Assembly (NCBI RefSeq): GCF_037975245.1
Contig: NC_092568.1
Location: forward strand, 22,160,501 to 22,224,500
Direction: 5' to 3'
From: Apostichopus japonicus
Taxonomy: Eukaryota > Echinodermata > Holothuroidea > Aspidochirotida > Stichopodidae
DNA length: 64,000 bases
How positions within the stretch are numbered: the first letter of the stretch is position 1; every line of letters begins with the position of its first letter. The translations under genes were made by a program, and so were the position numbers. The notes under the pieces are model-generated. The model searched no databases and was not told where the DNA came from. It saw nothing but the letters and a program-made list of their open reading frames with translations. Shown piece after piece: positions 49,352 to 63,130 of the stretch.

Positions 49352-52300
49352 AATGGCGCATGTATCCCTCCCTCTCTCCAACCGTCTCACGTACCGTATA
49401 GGCTACACCCATATTCACTCCCGCACATCTCTTTATCAAGTCACATACTTCGTAGTTATGTTCTGTAATTACATGTTATTAATGTAACTCATTGTTACAA
49501 AGTAACACGTTGATAATTTGAAAGTATAGCCACACATATATACACACAAATGAACTATTTGCTACCATTTATTCATAGCCTATTTAACTAAACCATCACA
49601 AGTTTTAGTGAATTCGTTCGGTTTTTGCCTTCAGTAGTTGCAGTCATAAAAAAAAATTTTAGCAAATGATGGTTGGATTTGCAGTTTATGTTGGAGTAAT
49701 ATATGGTGCATTCATGCATGTAATTTTTTTACCATATTTATAGATATTTTTTGACAAATGTGTTTGGACGATTTAAAAAAAAAAGATGGGGGGGGGGTCA
49801 TCGAAAAGTATATTTGACAGCTTATTCCCGAGATTTTCAACTTACGCTCCATTTTGCAGAAAAAGGCCTCATTTCTAAATCATACACACGCTCGAATGAC
49901 AGAGAAAATGTGATCGATTTTTGCACTTTTTTCTCACATCCAAATGTCTTAAAGTCTGCTTTGTCACGCAATTCACCGCCATGCGATCAGTCGCTTTTGC
50001 TTCATTCATCTCAATTATTTCACTTTTATCCTTAAAGCGACGTATACAAATGCACTGTAAGTTTTTAATTAATATTATAGTTTATTTATCTTTTTTAAAT
50101 AAATAACAAGTAAAAATCCGGAAAAAGAGAAAGAAAATTCTTCCATCCTTTTTCCTCCATGCTATATATATATTTTTTCGTGATAAGTAGCATATATAGA
50201 TTTCGTTTCACTCTCAATTTCACACATGTCTAAGAATAAAATATGAAAATGTACACAATAATGTGAATTCCCTCCCTCTTTTCTTTTCAAAGAATGATGT
50301 CTTGCAAAAACAATTCATATATTTACAGGATGAAAAATGCTAGTTTTATAAAGTTGAATTTTTTGTTATCTTTATTTATAGTGATTTTTATTTGTCAATT
50401 GTAGAATATATAGAAGAATGAATTTATAAGTATGCCTTTTGGAGCTAAAACATGCTTTATTCCTGATTTGTCTTAATATTCCCTTTCGCAAAATTGCTGT
50501 GAATAATACTCAAATATGAAAATGTCAGAGAGACGAAATTATCGAATAGATTCATTGACTATGAACTGTCATAACTATGAAACAAAAAAAAATGAATAAA
50601 TTCAGTCAACGAAGAGGGCGTGTCAGTTTGATTAATTACAATCCTACTTTGAATAATCCTCCATTAATTACAGGTTTGATAAACAAAATAAAAATGCTTA
50701 AAATTTAGAGACCATGCCAAACATAAATCAACAAAATAAAATAAGAGTGCATAGACCTAGTCAATATATGTATATGAGATCTTCATTGTTCGAATCTGTA
50801 ATTATATTGGATATACTCATGCAAAGCTCAATTGGAGCGTAAACACCAGAATGTTTACTCTTCTGAGGGTATATATTACTACTCGAAGATACAGACCTAA
50901 CGTATAGGCCTATATGGATTAGGTATGCCATGCTATGTATACACAAAGCCTGTTCATTCTTAGACGTATGTAGATATGGAAGAACTAACACTGATATTTG
51001 ATGAGAGATAACATACTTGAAAACGTTGAGAATGTGTTGTCTATGTACGGAAATGTGGAAATCAGTTATAATGAATTTCGACATCGGAAATAATTATTAT
51101 AGTTAACGGTACCATGATAATGTGATATTATTTCGGATTTAATATTTACCATAAAATATACAGCATTAAATAATCAATTTTTTAATAGTAATTGTATTGC
51201 GTGCGTATTCCTTAAAGTATATAGTATAGGCCTTTGTTAAAAGAAGATACAAGTAAGTGTTCGGCCAATCCCAAATTTAGGACATTTCTATCTTTTCACG
51301 AAACATGTTTTGCGCAATGGTATAGACCTGTGCATTGCGCGCTTCACCGCGTCTTTCTATGTAAAGTTTAAACATATCTTTAACATTTCATTCATGTACA
51401 TTATTTTCACTCTCTAGAGTTATATAAAATTTCGCTCTTTTTCCGATCATTTTTTTTTAGGATTTTACTCTCCAAGAAAGAGATGAATTCATTTCCTCGA
51501 AAGATTGATATCATCATGCATCCCAAACAGTGAAAATTTCATATATTGAAAACCCTGACTCTATATAAACAATGCACTCCATTGCGAATCGCTAAATCAA
51601 GATCAACAAACAACTACAAACGATTTAAGAGTTACATCGCCTTATATAAGGATAACATTTACTATAGACGTACTTATATCGAGGTTGACCTCTTGCAATT
51701 ACACCATAATTAGAAAAGTCCCATTTTTATTAACCCAACCTTTGTTATACTCTTTTTTTATTGCTCCTATTCATATACCGTCCTTCCCCGTCGCAATTAT
51801 ACGTTATATACTTGATATCCTTCTCGATGAAACATCGATCTTCAAATTCCCGTGTAAAATTTATCTTTAATATTCGTTTAGAGCACACACAAGAAAAGAA
51901 AAAAAAATTCAGAAGCCAAAAAAAAGCCTCCTAGTTTGGAGTGATTTGTCAACATTAAATTGTACGTTTTTGATTGGACGTTAATCGATAAAACAGCGGC
52001 GAGTTTGAGAGCCCGATAGCTTCAAAATTATTTTGCCAATCTATATATGCTACTTTCATTTCTCCGTCGATACGGGTGCCGGCTGTTATGATAAGTCATG
52101 TTTCAATTTATCAAGCATACACGTCTGTCTGTTATGCTTGCTTGCTTATTCCTACAGCCGGTAATTCACCCTTTCCTCTGTCTTTCTGGCATTTTTGTCT
52201 TCTTCTTCTGCATCTTCTTCATCATCTTCTTCTTTTATCAAACGTTTACCTAGCCTTGACTTGACCTTTTTGATGAGAATAGAAGAAACAAATGCTGAAG

Positions 52301-53240
52301 AGTATCATTATCTAAAGCCATCTATACAATAGTTATCATCAGGACACGTTTTCTATTCCTCTCTTTATCTCTCTCTGCCTCTCCTTCACTTTCTCGTCAT
52401 CCTCCTCTGTGTATCTCTAATACATCTCTTCTGTATATGATGATGAACGTGTTCACACAAGAAACGATTAAAGTCTATTCTGTGAACAAAGAGAGATTTT
52501 TTGTAAAAATCCGTGGAATTCGATATTCGTTTTCATTTCTTCATTTTTTTTTTCATTTTTGAAAGAAAGTTTTGTGAGATGTATAATTGCATTGTAAACA
52601 AGAGAGAAAGGAAATGAAGCGTGTACATATAGATATCGTAGGTTTTTTTATTATTTTTATTACCACTTTCAATATTTTTATTTTATTATTCTTTCCCGTT
52701 TTTGCCGCGTGACGGTAAACCAAATACGTGTAATCAGGTTTAAGGATTTGTCCTGTAGTGTTATAAGTCTAATAAAAGATAAGGCTTTTTTTTTTTCTTT
52801 TTATAATAACATTTAAAATGGCAAAATTGCATCAAAGTATTTCATTAGACAAGTTCCATATCAGTACTTAAGTCAAATATTCACAAAAGTTATATTTCCA
52901 ATTTGCTAAGAAAAGTTTCTGCATTGGGGAGGGGGGGGTGGGGTCTTAGTTGAGTGGGTTGCATGTCAGAATTTGAGTTTCACTGGAAAATCAACTTGTC
53001 TAACGAAACGCAAAAAAAACTACTTTAAAGGTGGCAGGGCATGACGTCAGCTTAATATTGAGTGTGACATTAATATATGAACATACCGAGTGTTCTTCAC
53101 TCATGAACACTGTGAGTTATTATGTACGTCTTGCAATCGTATGTATTAACACAAGGCATTTAGTTTTAGTAACATCTTGGAAATCGCTGTTAATCTTTCG
53201 TATAATCACTCACGATATACATATTCCTCTCCGTCATGAT
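49352..53240. other. Non-coding AT-rich stretch
   Basis: No gene supported. G runs lie near 49787-49797 and 52928-52935, and (CTT)n/(CAT)-rich tracts at 52195-52240 and 52350-52410. Frames at 49751-50035 and 50761-51084 lack recognisable features. Confidence 0.45.
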
Positions 53241-53400
53241 ATGTAGTAAACACCGTCACGGTATATGCTAACAGTTGTCGAGACATCACAGTCACGCCGG
53301 TCACTGTCACGATGGTTTGGTAATAACTGTCACACTATTATCACGGTCACACAGTCACACTATGCTTAATCACTGTCATATACTATGCTTAAAACACGGC
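53241..53400. repeat. Degenerate GTCAC minisatellite
   Basis: TCACTGTCAC, GGTCACACAGTCACACTATG and TCACTGTCATATACTATG recur, and CTATGCTTAA occurs twice. The units are irregular, so this is an old or partial array. Confidence 0.55.
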
Positions 53401-56400
53401 AGTTATATTTCCCTAATCACTACTGAGCCATCCTAATCACTGGTGTAAACTTGCTTTACTCACAAGGGTACTCAGACATCAACCTGTTTAATTTTTTTAT
53501 CTCGTTTTTTTTTAATTACCTAAAAAGAAAGATACGCACTTAAATTAAATTATATGTACGGTGGTTTAACTGGTATAAGTATATAAGGTAACACCTTTTG
53601 GCGCCAGTTTATCAAAGTTACCATCCAGGCGAAAATTTAAGGGGGTATATTATGCGACATAACTTTTTTGTTTATTGTTCCCCATTGCGGTCCTCTCAAT
53701 TGAAAACGCCTCGAAAGGACGTTATCGTCTGCCTATATTTACCTTTCTCTCTTCCCGCGTAATTTTGAAACGCTGCCTGACGCCCATGGCAATCTTTGGC
53801 AGAAGAAGAAAAAGAATTAAAAAGAGAAAGAAGGAGAGAGAGAGCGAGAGATGGAGAGTTCATATTATTGAAAAGAATGCAAAGCCTTTAAAAGGCACCG
53901 CTAATGAAGAGATGGGAATATGAACGCTTGCGTGAAATCGTCACGATGGCTCCAAGCCCATGAGAATTATATGTACCGTATCAAAGGCATCAACCAACGA
54001 GCATAATTTTGCCACTTTGGCTGCCCATGGGACCGGGCTTTTGTCATTTTGTTGAAAATATCATTCCGGCAAGTTATAGTATATATACCGTCTGCTCGCG
54101 GATACGGCGTTAATTCCCTCATATTGATAGATATATATCTACCATAACTTATTATAAAGCAACGAATCAAGGCACGATGTCGTTTAAATTCTCAATATTC
54201 TTCACGAAAAGAAAAGTGAATTCGACCGCAAAAAAAAAAAAGAAGAAGAAAAAAAAAAGGAAAGAGAATCGTGTGGTAAACTTGAACAAACCTTTGCATA
54301 CTGACACTATTCAAGTTGTTTAAAGATACTCATCTTTAACAGTCAAGGGTTGAACGACTGAGTTACTCAATACAGTGTACTCATTGTATAGTCCTATAAG
54401 CTAATGACTCACGCCACTGTAAAAAGCATGCACATCAATCACGACATTTTTAAGTAATTTTGAGAAATTAATATACTAAATTTGATTGCTCCGTCGGCAG
54501 CTGTCGAAAGTTCTCTCGATCAAGTTTGGGCCGCGGTTGAAAGAAAATGTTAAGAAAATATTCTTTATAAGCCCAAGCGCTCGACGTGAAACCGAGGAAG
54601 CACTACAAGACGCTCGCATTACTAAGATGAAATGCTCTTAAGTAAACATTATTCAGAAAAGCTATAAGTTCAGTTCTTTTCGCTGGCTTCCATTCTTTCT
54701 TTTTAATCTTTCTTTTCTTTTCTTGACGTTCGCTTTCAGATAAATCACGTCGACAATTTCTGTGAAGAAATCTGGAGATCGGTTGTCGTTTGGGAGAAGG
54801 AGTGCTTCCTGACATCTTTTTAACTTTATGAATAGAATCGAAGGAGGAGGAGGAGGAGGAGGATGAGGAAGGTATTCCATTACATGATTAAACTGATTCT
54901 AGTTTTCTTATACTGTTTTGTTTTCTTTCTTTTAATATTTCTTGTGCGTGGGTGCGTCTGTGTGTGTGTATTTATGTGCGTTCGTGCGTGCTTCTGTAAA
55001 GCTAATATTATCGTTTGTGTAAATCTTCAAATACACTGATGCTCTTAGTAGCCCACTGAAAATAGCAAAATAATAATAATAAATGGGCGGTACTGGCTTA
55101 AACTTACAGTAGAATCGTTTGACATTTAGGAAAAAAGATGCATATCAAATAGGTTTATAAATTCATGCATGTATATATAGTACAAAGGGGTTGAAATCTT
55201 TGCTCAAAAAATCAAATTGCGTGGTAACGTATAAACTGGTTAGGAAAGAAGGATTCTAGACGGAGTGCGTGGGGGGGGGGGGGGGGGGATCGGATTGAGC
55301 TTGGGTGGCAAGCAAGACACCGGTAAGAGTGGGTTCAGCTGTTTTAATCATCTTTAGTACTAAGGTGGATTCAGTTTTTGCTATATATAAGCTAGTAGTA
55401 TGAGGTGGATTCAGCTATAGGCATATATAATTCTGTGTACCCACATATATAAGCAAGTGCATCCCCATTTATTCAGATAAACTTCTGTAGTCCGTCCTCC
55501 GTCCATCATATCTCCCCTACAGCCCGCTATTAAACTGATGTACATTTACAGTGTCGCGGCCAAGTTCTCTCATTTTCATCCGTGTCACGTGCTAAAACAT
55601 ATATATTTTCAGTTTCCCATAATTGCAAAGTTCAGAAGAGAGTTTTTGCTTTATGTCTGTCATGTTTGAAACGGTGAAAGACATGAAATGGGTTAAATCT
55701 TGCAGTCGAGGGGGTGGGGGTGGGGGGACCAAAAGATGGTTCCTGTTAGTATATATACGTACTTTACAAGTTCGTCAAAAACACGCACACAAACACACAC
55801 ACACACACACCCACATGCACATTCGACTGGTTTAACTGGTTTATGTCGTTCTAACATTTCATTCTTTCTTACCATCATCATTAATTTCATTTTATTATCT
55901 CATCGCTCATCGGAGGATGAGATATTATAGTTCCTTTGCCAGTCGGGCCATATACAGCTATGTCAGTTGCCTTAGCAACAGTTGCCACGGTAATGGTTAA
56001 TTTTCATGAGTAAGCTACTCCCAAGGCGAGGAACCCCCATGGCGGGGACCCCTAGGATGACAGGAAGTCCATGACGGAGGGAGGGGTAGAAACGTGTCCG
56101 TGTGTGTATGCGTGGGTTTGTGTGTCTTTATGTATGTATGTGCACAATTTTGTGTCAAAACCTCCTACTAAACGGTTGGGCCGATTGTCTTCAACTTGGG
56201 GTGGAAAGGTACCCCAGGGTGAAGCCTTGTGTCTCGCAGCCCCCTGAACAAAAAGTCCAAAGTCAAATTTAGTTAAACTTGCTATAACTCCAAAGGGGAA
56301 ACATTGAATTGACATAGAACCTTCACATGATATATAATGGTAATGTCAAGTAGTACTTACCTTCGACTGCCAGATTGTGTAGCTTATAATAAATTTGTTC

Positions 56401-59400
56401 ATTTGAAATCAGTGTTTGCTGGCGATAAAATATGCAACTCCGTGGATTGTCCTCTTGTTTTCAATTTAATTATTAATTTTATTTGTCAGTGTCTGTTTTT
56501 CTCGTTCATTTCACTAACAGGTGTGCATTTTTATTTGTTATGTAAATCATGATGCTACATGGTATAATCATGACTTTTCCCTCATTTTCTCTCTTTCCAG
56601 GGCTTATGTAGACTCTTGAAATAATTTATAACGTATTATAATTATTTACGTATCGAGCACGAAGTATCGAATTTTTTATTGTCAATGCGAATTGCAGACA
56701 TGTGTATATCATTGTTATTAAATTTTTTGGGGGGATCCAGGGATTGCATTTATTAAATTAATCAATTACTAATTAACGTTGATTAATTATACGATTCTTC
56801 ATTTTGTGGTCACGTTTTGCACTACTTTGAATGGTTTGTTTCAAAACTAACGTCACATTTGAAGCACGTTATATCCATTAATATTTTAGTCGTGCTTTAT
56901 ATTCCAGGCCAGCTTGGAATATTAAAATAGGCTTCAAATATTGCGTTGTTTAGAGAAAAAATGTCGTTTCCCTTTACTATATAAGCAAATAAATTTATTA
57001 TGTAGCAAAGCTCCTTAATTTGTGAGATATAAATCATTCTACCGTGGTCACGTTTTCCATTATCTTTTTTTTAAATTTATTTTGTTTATCATTATTATTA
57101 TCCTGATGTCATTATCATTTGAATAAGATTTTCACTCCTGTATAATTTAGAAGAAGAATTATGTAGAAATTCAGGTTACTGTGTTTTCCGGGTTTTATTT
57201 TATTTTTTGTTCTTTCTAGAAGCTCGTCTTTATCCTTATAGCATTACTCTCTCACTAGGCCTATATTCAAGGCCGTGTGTTAATAAGTTCGCTTTAGGAA
57301 ACGTAAAAAAAAAGGGATTAAATACGAACAATGATATAATTTTCTATAAAATGCGAAGCACTGCAGGAAATTACCAAAACTCGTTAGGTGTCAGAGAATT
57401 TTCTCAGAAAGCAAATTATAAGTCATATGATATTTTTTTCCCCGCGATATTCGAATACCTTCGACTTTCATATGTGTGTTTTTTTTATTGACAAATCAAC
57501 TCGTATAAACTGACTTCAATATATTAGGACTTATTCTTTAAAAGTGTAAATTTGTTTCAATTTAAAACAGAGCACAATGTGTTCGTGGTATGTGCTGATT
57601 GGATTGGAGCCTTATAACTGTTCTCATCAATTGAGAGTTGGAAACTGACATGGCTCAATATCTCCCTCATTTATGGCATTCCCATTTGAACGTTCAACCC
57701 GGAATCTAAATTCGAATTTCAGATATCGGAATTCGATTCAGATTTCCGAAACTCTGGTATTTTAGGATATCTGAAATTCATTTCAATTATTTGTAGTTAT
57801 CTGAATTAAAAAGTATATGTGAAAATGTTATCAAACACCTGAAAATTAATTTCATCAAAAATTGTTAGAACGTCTTTCCACAGGCCACTGAATTTGCTCA
57901 ACAAATTCTTCGTCTGTTTGCTCAATCATTGCTCATTTCCAGTGGAGTGGTGTGCCAAAGCTGCATTCTGTGATCAATTGGTCAATAAAGAACGTATAAG
58001 CATATGGTGATATTGAAGGGAAAAAATAAGGGGCGGTCTTGCCGGGGAAGGCGGTGGCACAGACGAAAACGCCCCACCTCACTATTGTGAAAAGATGGGG
58101 GTCATAAGCGCCGATGAAAGTGCCCATAACGAACATGTCCCTCAAAACACGCCCTCTCCCCAGCCCCCTACATGAGGTTAATCTTGATTGACCGCCTCTG
58201 AAAAGTAAGTGTGCGGAAAACGTTATTTATTACTGTTTGTTTGTTATTTGCTCCACTGAAATCGCACCAGTAACCGGGTGAAATTAAGCAGGAACTTGCA
58301 AGGTTTCACAATCATGAAATCATACAGCATTAGGCCTTCGTTAACGTCATCAGTGTGCGACACACATTGTCTGTATTGGAGTATTGGCGAAACGGTTAAT
58401 AAATCGCTATATAAGGGTGTAAAGCTATGTAGATGTATTAAAATATTTGTGAATACTAACGATAGGTTGGTCAGATTAACACGTATATAGTAAACAACCC
58501 AACCTCTCATCCCGTCTAATAGTCCATTTTTATTGATGCTAAAAATGATCATTAGGAATACTCTCGTGTTGTAAACCTTCTTCAAACATTGAATAGCACA
58601 AAACCTGAAAGTTAATTCTCTTTTTTTTATTTGCATACTGCGTTGACACGCGATATCCCCCAGTTTCGCTTTCATCTGCAGGAGTCATGTGGAGCAAACC
58701 GCGCTAACTATGCTGAAGTTCATTTATACCTATAGACTATAGCTTAGCATCATTACGCTATAGTATCATCGTTCAGTCTCAATTTTGGTATTTGATTTGG
58801 AAGCAGGTTTTTTTGTATTTGCACATGTCGAATATTTTCACAACGAATGTGTCCAGACGTGTATCCAGGGCTCTGGATGTGAGTGTACACACGCCCCCCC
58901 CCCCTACACGCCCCCTACCGCCACCTCAAGTTGTGTTTGAACCTCACACAAAACTTCAAAAGTATAGTTATTGGCACAACCTCTATTTTAGGCCTTATTA
59001 TAGACAGAATTTGCAGCCTAAATATATTCTCAGAATGCAACATTTGTTTTTGTTTTTTTCTGGGAGAGGATCTCCCTCCCCCCACTCCCCTCCCCTACAC
59101 CTCCCACATGGGAGTTGGCTTCAACGACTCCAGGGCTACACTTCCTCCATTGTAAACTCCCGGACCCCTACACCCCTGCCGTCCTCAAGGAAATCTGCTT
59201 TGATTGTGTAAATGTCATTCGTTTCTGAGCGTATACGATTTGGCTCTGTTAGATAGGAATAACCACTAGAGACTCTACAAACGGATTTACTCTACCATTA
59301 AAACGGTCATTTGTGTGTGTGTGACTGCGTGAGTGTTTTTGCTTCCGTAGATTGTGCTTTCCCTCTAAATAAGTGGCTTGTGTCCTGGCTTCGCCGACCA

Positions 59401-60720
59401 CATTTTGTATAACATTTTAATATTTATTTTCCTCTTTTCATTTCAATTAAACCATTCCACTCCCTTCCCCTGTCCTTCCATCGAGTACTCCCTTATATAA
59501 AACACTGAACAAGAAAACACAAACAATGTACAAACCACCCCCGTTCATTGTCCTTATGGTCCGTTGTTACGAATATAAAGCAACATTGTATATTCACCAC
59601 CAACAGATTAATAGGCCTACGCATGCCTGCCTGCCTGCAGAGTGTCTCATCTTTTTCTTCTTACTTTTTTTTTTTAATTTTTTTTTTTTAGTTATACACC
59701 CTATATTTATACTCTGCCTAATTAGTTTTTCTTTTCATTTTCTCATTCCAGTATTGCATTCTTACCGCATTCATTTCGTGGCCTTCGTTAGTGGATAATA
59801 GTTCCTTCCACGAATATACCTCGTTTTGCCTATTAAAGTCGTGTTACAATTAACGCCGTTCAAACATATCGCCATATGCAGATGTTGCAATTTTATCACA
59901 TCGGGGGAAAAAAACAAGTTGTTTACGACAAAACTTCGCTTTGAGTTCACCGTCGTTCAAACTCAAGTTTATTATCACAGACTGTCAGGGTATGAGTCAT
60001 CTTTTGTTAATAATTATATAACGAAACATATATATATAGGCTACATGTGGGGGGGGGGGGGGGTAATCACACAAACAGAACATATTTAACAATTAATCTT
60101 CAATTAAAACCAATCGCTTCGATAGGTTTACGATAGAATTGGTTTCATTGAGGTATGCAATTTGTGGTATGGAATATTATGAACACACAATATAACAACT
60201 AATATTGTCGCGTTTGAGTACCTATTCTTCTTCATATGCAACACAAAACGTAATAGGAAAACAAAACTAATATTGTTTTAAATAACACGTTAACATCGCA
60301 TTACAAATGCCCTGGACAAATGGTTTTGGGTGCCATCCAAATGCAAGGTACGGTATTTACGTTAATGAAGTTTATGAACACATGTTTGAGTTAGGTTTTG
60401 GGAATTTACAAAGCGATGTGTGACATATAAGGATTAATTTTTTAGTATTGGTATATATGGATTAGTCCAATGGGGGGGGGGGGGGGGGACTTGAGTGCTC
60501 GGTAAATAAAATATGCTAACTCTACGACGAGTCTGCTCATCGGTACAGGCCTTTATGTTAATGTTTAATTCGTTTGTTTTGCAGATTCTAATAACTCAAC
60601 CAAAACATGTTTTCGTACCTTCACATTAACACCAGAACACCTGCACTGCAGGTTGACATTTAATACCTTGTATCAATTATTGACAAATTTGTAAACGAGT
60701 GTTAAAAGTCTTATGTTTTG
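53401..60720. other. Non-coding region with scattered simple repeats
   Basis: No gene supported. Simple repeats include (AC)n at about 55783-55811, and G runs at 55271-55288, 60049-60063 and 60472-60488. GT-rich DNA lies at 56098-56140, beside a block (56150-56310) of higher complexity that may be a dispersed repeat. The 143-residue minus frame at 58244-58675 has no recognisable domain. Confidence 0.4.
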
Positions 60721-60754
60721 TCATGGTTAGTTTTCCACTTTTTGTGATACACCC

Positions 60755-60830
60755 GAGGAACTGACCTTAATGGTCTGTTTATTAGACTTTATATTCCAGT
60801 CACTTTGATTGATAAACCTCAGCTGTTCAA
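60755..60830 (+). repeat. Dispersed repeat family B, copy 2
   Basis: GAGGAACTGACCTTAATG followed by TTCCAGTCACTTTGATTGAT and a CTCAG block parallels the copy at 15229-15330 in order and spacing. Confidence 0.55.
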
Positions 60831-60979
60831 TGGGTTCATTTCTCAACAACAACAAGAAAATGTTTTATAGAAATAAATACTACGTAGATTGATAGCGTTG
60901 CATTGTTTTGAATGTTCTACAAGACATCACGTTGAATTTTGTGCCTAAATTCGTATATGTCTGCAGCTTATTCTGAGGA

Positions 60980-61347
60980 CATTGCTGGATTTATAGGGTG
61001 AAAGGGCCCCTCCCTCTATACAAAAATATATAATAATTAAAAAATGGGTTTCTTTTATTAAAATATAAACATTTTTTAATAATTTGTAATTTGTCTTACC
61101 TAAAATCTACTTGGTGTTTTGCTGGTATGTATTTTCATGTATAAATGTATTTACTTCAGATATATAACTTATTTAACCTTTCTATGTATGTTTAACTTCG
61201 TTCCAATTTACATGCAATACTGTGACTTTGGTGTGTAAATTTGGTCAATTGCCGTGCATTTAAACTTCTGTGCATGGGGAGCCCACCGAACCTGAAGTGC
61301 CCCCCCCCCTCCAACACCCGGGTCCCCAAGGTCTAAATCCGGCACTG
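60980..61347. mobile_element. Non-autonomous hAT-like MITE, 368 bp
   Basis: The left end is CATTGCTGGATTTA. The right end on the other strand is CAGTGCCGGATTTA (12 of 14 match). Flanking 8-mers TCTGAGGA (60972-60979) and ACTGAGGA (61348-61355) match at 7 of 8, consistent with an aged hAT target duplication. There is no transposase frame, and a C run lies near the right end. Confidence 0.78.
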
Positions 61348-61740
61348 ACTGAGGACTATACTGACGTCATCATCGTTTAGCCTTAAAGGGGTATTCCTAG
61401 AGATTTTATTGTATTTCAAAGCTGAATACCTCCAAATTGGAATGAGGTATATAGTTTACAGACATGTTATTAGCACTCACTTTTTTTTAAAGATAATAAC
61501 ATGTTCACACTATAAGCTACTGACCAAATAATCCTTTAATTCATATAAAAAAATTGTTGCTTCCAACAAGGTGAAAGAAACATGCGACATATAAAATATT
61601 GGGATAATTAAGGCGTCTTTGAATAAGCTTGTAAAATTGACATAGCTCATTTTGCGAGATATCAATGTTTATTGCCAGCAGCCTATTTAGTTCCACTTTG
61701 CATTTCTGTTCTTCTGTTCACAGTGAGAATGAAAAACAAT

Positions 61741-62058
61741 CAATAAGGCCTATGCCGCTACGGTCTCTATAAAAAAATTAAATATACCAAAAACTGATGT
61801 TTGTTAGCAACGAACTTCAAAATTCTCACCTTTATCAAAGAAAACTTAAACGAATAAAATGATTGACTAAAAAATGCCCCCCCCCCCAAAAAAAACAATA
61901 AGGCCTATGCCGCTACCGTCTCTATAAAAAATTAAAAATACCAAAAAACTGATACGGTATTTGTTAGCAACGAACTTCAAATTTCTCACCTCTATCAAAG
62001 AAAACATAAACGAATAAAATCATTGTCAAAAAAAAAGCCCCCCCCCCCCAAAAAAAAA
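61741..62058. repeat. 155-bp tandem dimer ending in poly-C/poly-A
   Basis: CAATAAGGCCTATGCCGCTA at 61741 recurs at 61896. Both copies share TTTGTTAGCAACGAACTTCA and AACGAATAAAAT, and both end in a C run followed by an A run. The repeats differ at scattered bases. Confidence 0.92.
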
Positions 62059-62969
62059 TCAAGCACTGGTGATTCTGTGGTGTTATTATCAGATCTGCAT
62101 AATATGGTACATGAACGACTAAAAAATCTGGCAGATTCTATGAAGTTAGTGAACTAAAAGTAACAGACTATGTTTCCCGTACATGGTTAATTAAAACAGC
62201 ATGTCCAACAACTAATGAGAAGCTTCAGGTCAGTTATCAACTTTCAGAGCCTTTACCGCCACATTATAAATCTGCACAACATAGAGAGTCGTCTATGGTA
62301 TATTGACTGTAAACGTATAACGCAAGTTTCCCAACCATGAGATGTGTGAGTGACTGATGGATTAACGAATTCACTAAAGCTTAAATCGTATCGATCAAAA
62401 TTTAATGGCTAATCCGTTTCTCCTCCAAACGTGTTTGATTGACAGGGTTTTGATGTTCAGATAATGTTAATATTGTCTATGCGTTTCTTTCCCATCATTC
62501 ATTATGAGCATTTCAACATATTCTTTGAACAATAGCTTTGCATGAGACAATGCGTCGAATACTGCATTGAGGGTCAGTACGCCAGAGGTCATTGCAGGCT
62601 TGTCTCAGAGAAAGTGAAAACGGTTGTCCACATTTATTAGGAAAACACTACAGTGTATTACTATGCTCATTATGTAATTATCTCCCGCAGGTAAAACTAT
62701 AATACATCTCTCATATCCTGCCTCATTATTTCACGCGTAAACTTCATTTTCATTTATAGCGTTCAAAATCTGTCCAGTACGACCGCTCTCGCAGCGAAAC
62801 TTGTGCTTTCCCACTGCATCATGGGTAACAGTATCTTCGACCTAATCTGGGTCTGCTAACCTATAAGTGTAGTAGACAGCGTATGCCATTGTCAATCGAC
62901 TCGCTGTTTAGGGGGTATACTAGGGCATAGCAGTGGAACATAAAACAGTATTTTAATACTGTCCACCGA
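62059..62969. other. Non-coding unique stretch
   Basis: Nothing recognisable between the dimer and the nested MITE. There is no frame of note and no inverted ends. Confidence 0.5.
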
Positions 62970-63099
62970 CAGGGGCGCAACTACGTATACTTCTGCGGGT
63001 GGGGGATTTAGCACGCCCCAGAATAAAATCAGATGGACGAGCATCCCCCCCCTCCCTACCACTGACAGATAGTAAATTACGAAATTCCTATAGTGTACA

Positions 63100-63103
<4 letters not shown>

Positions 63104-63130
<27 letters not shown>
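63104..63130. repeat. (TA)n tail of the SINE
   Basis: A TA run directly follows the SINE body on the minus strand. The same body-TA junction is seen in the second copy at 63496. Confidence 0.85.

Noticed and set aside
53675-53923. Arginine/lysine-rich frame resembling a basic nuclear protein
   Set aside because: The basic stretch is a translation of an AGAA/GAGA purine-rich run.
58244-58675. 143-residue minus-strand frame
   Set aside because: No recognisable domain, AT-driven residue composition, and an overlapping plus-strand frame; frame length alone is not enough.
58853-59190. Possible MITE from CAGACGTGTATCCAGGG to CCTACACCCCTG
   Set aside because: The proposed ends do not pair well and the flanking 8-mers do not match.
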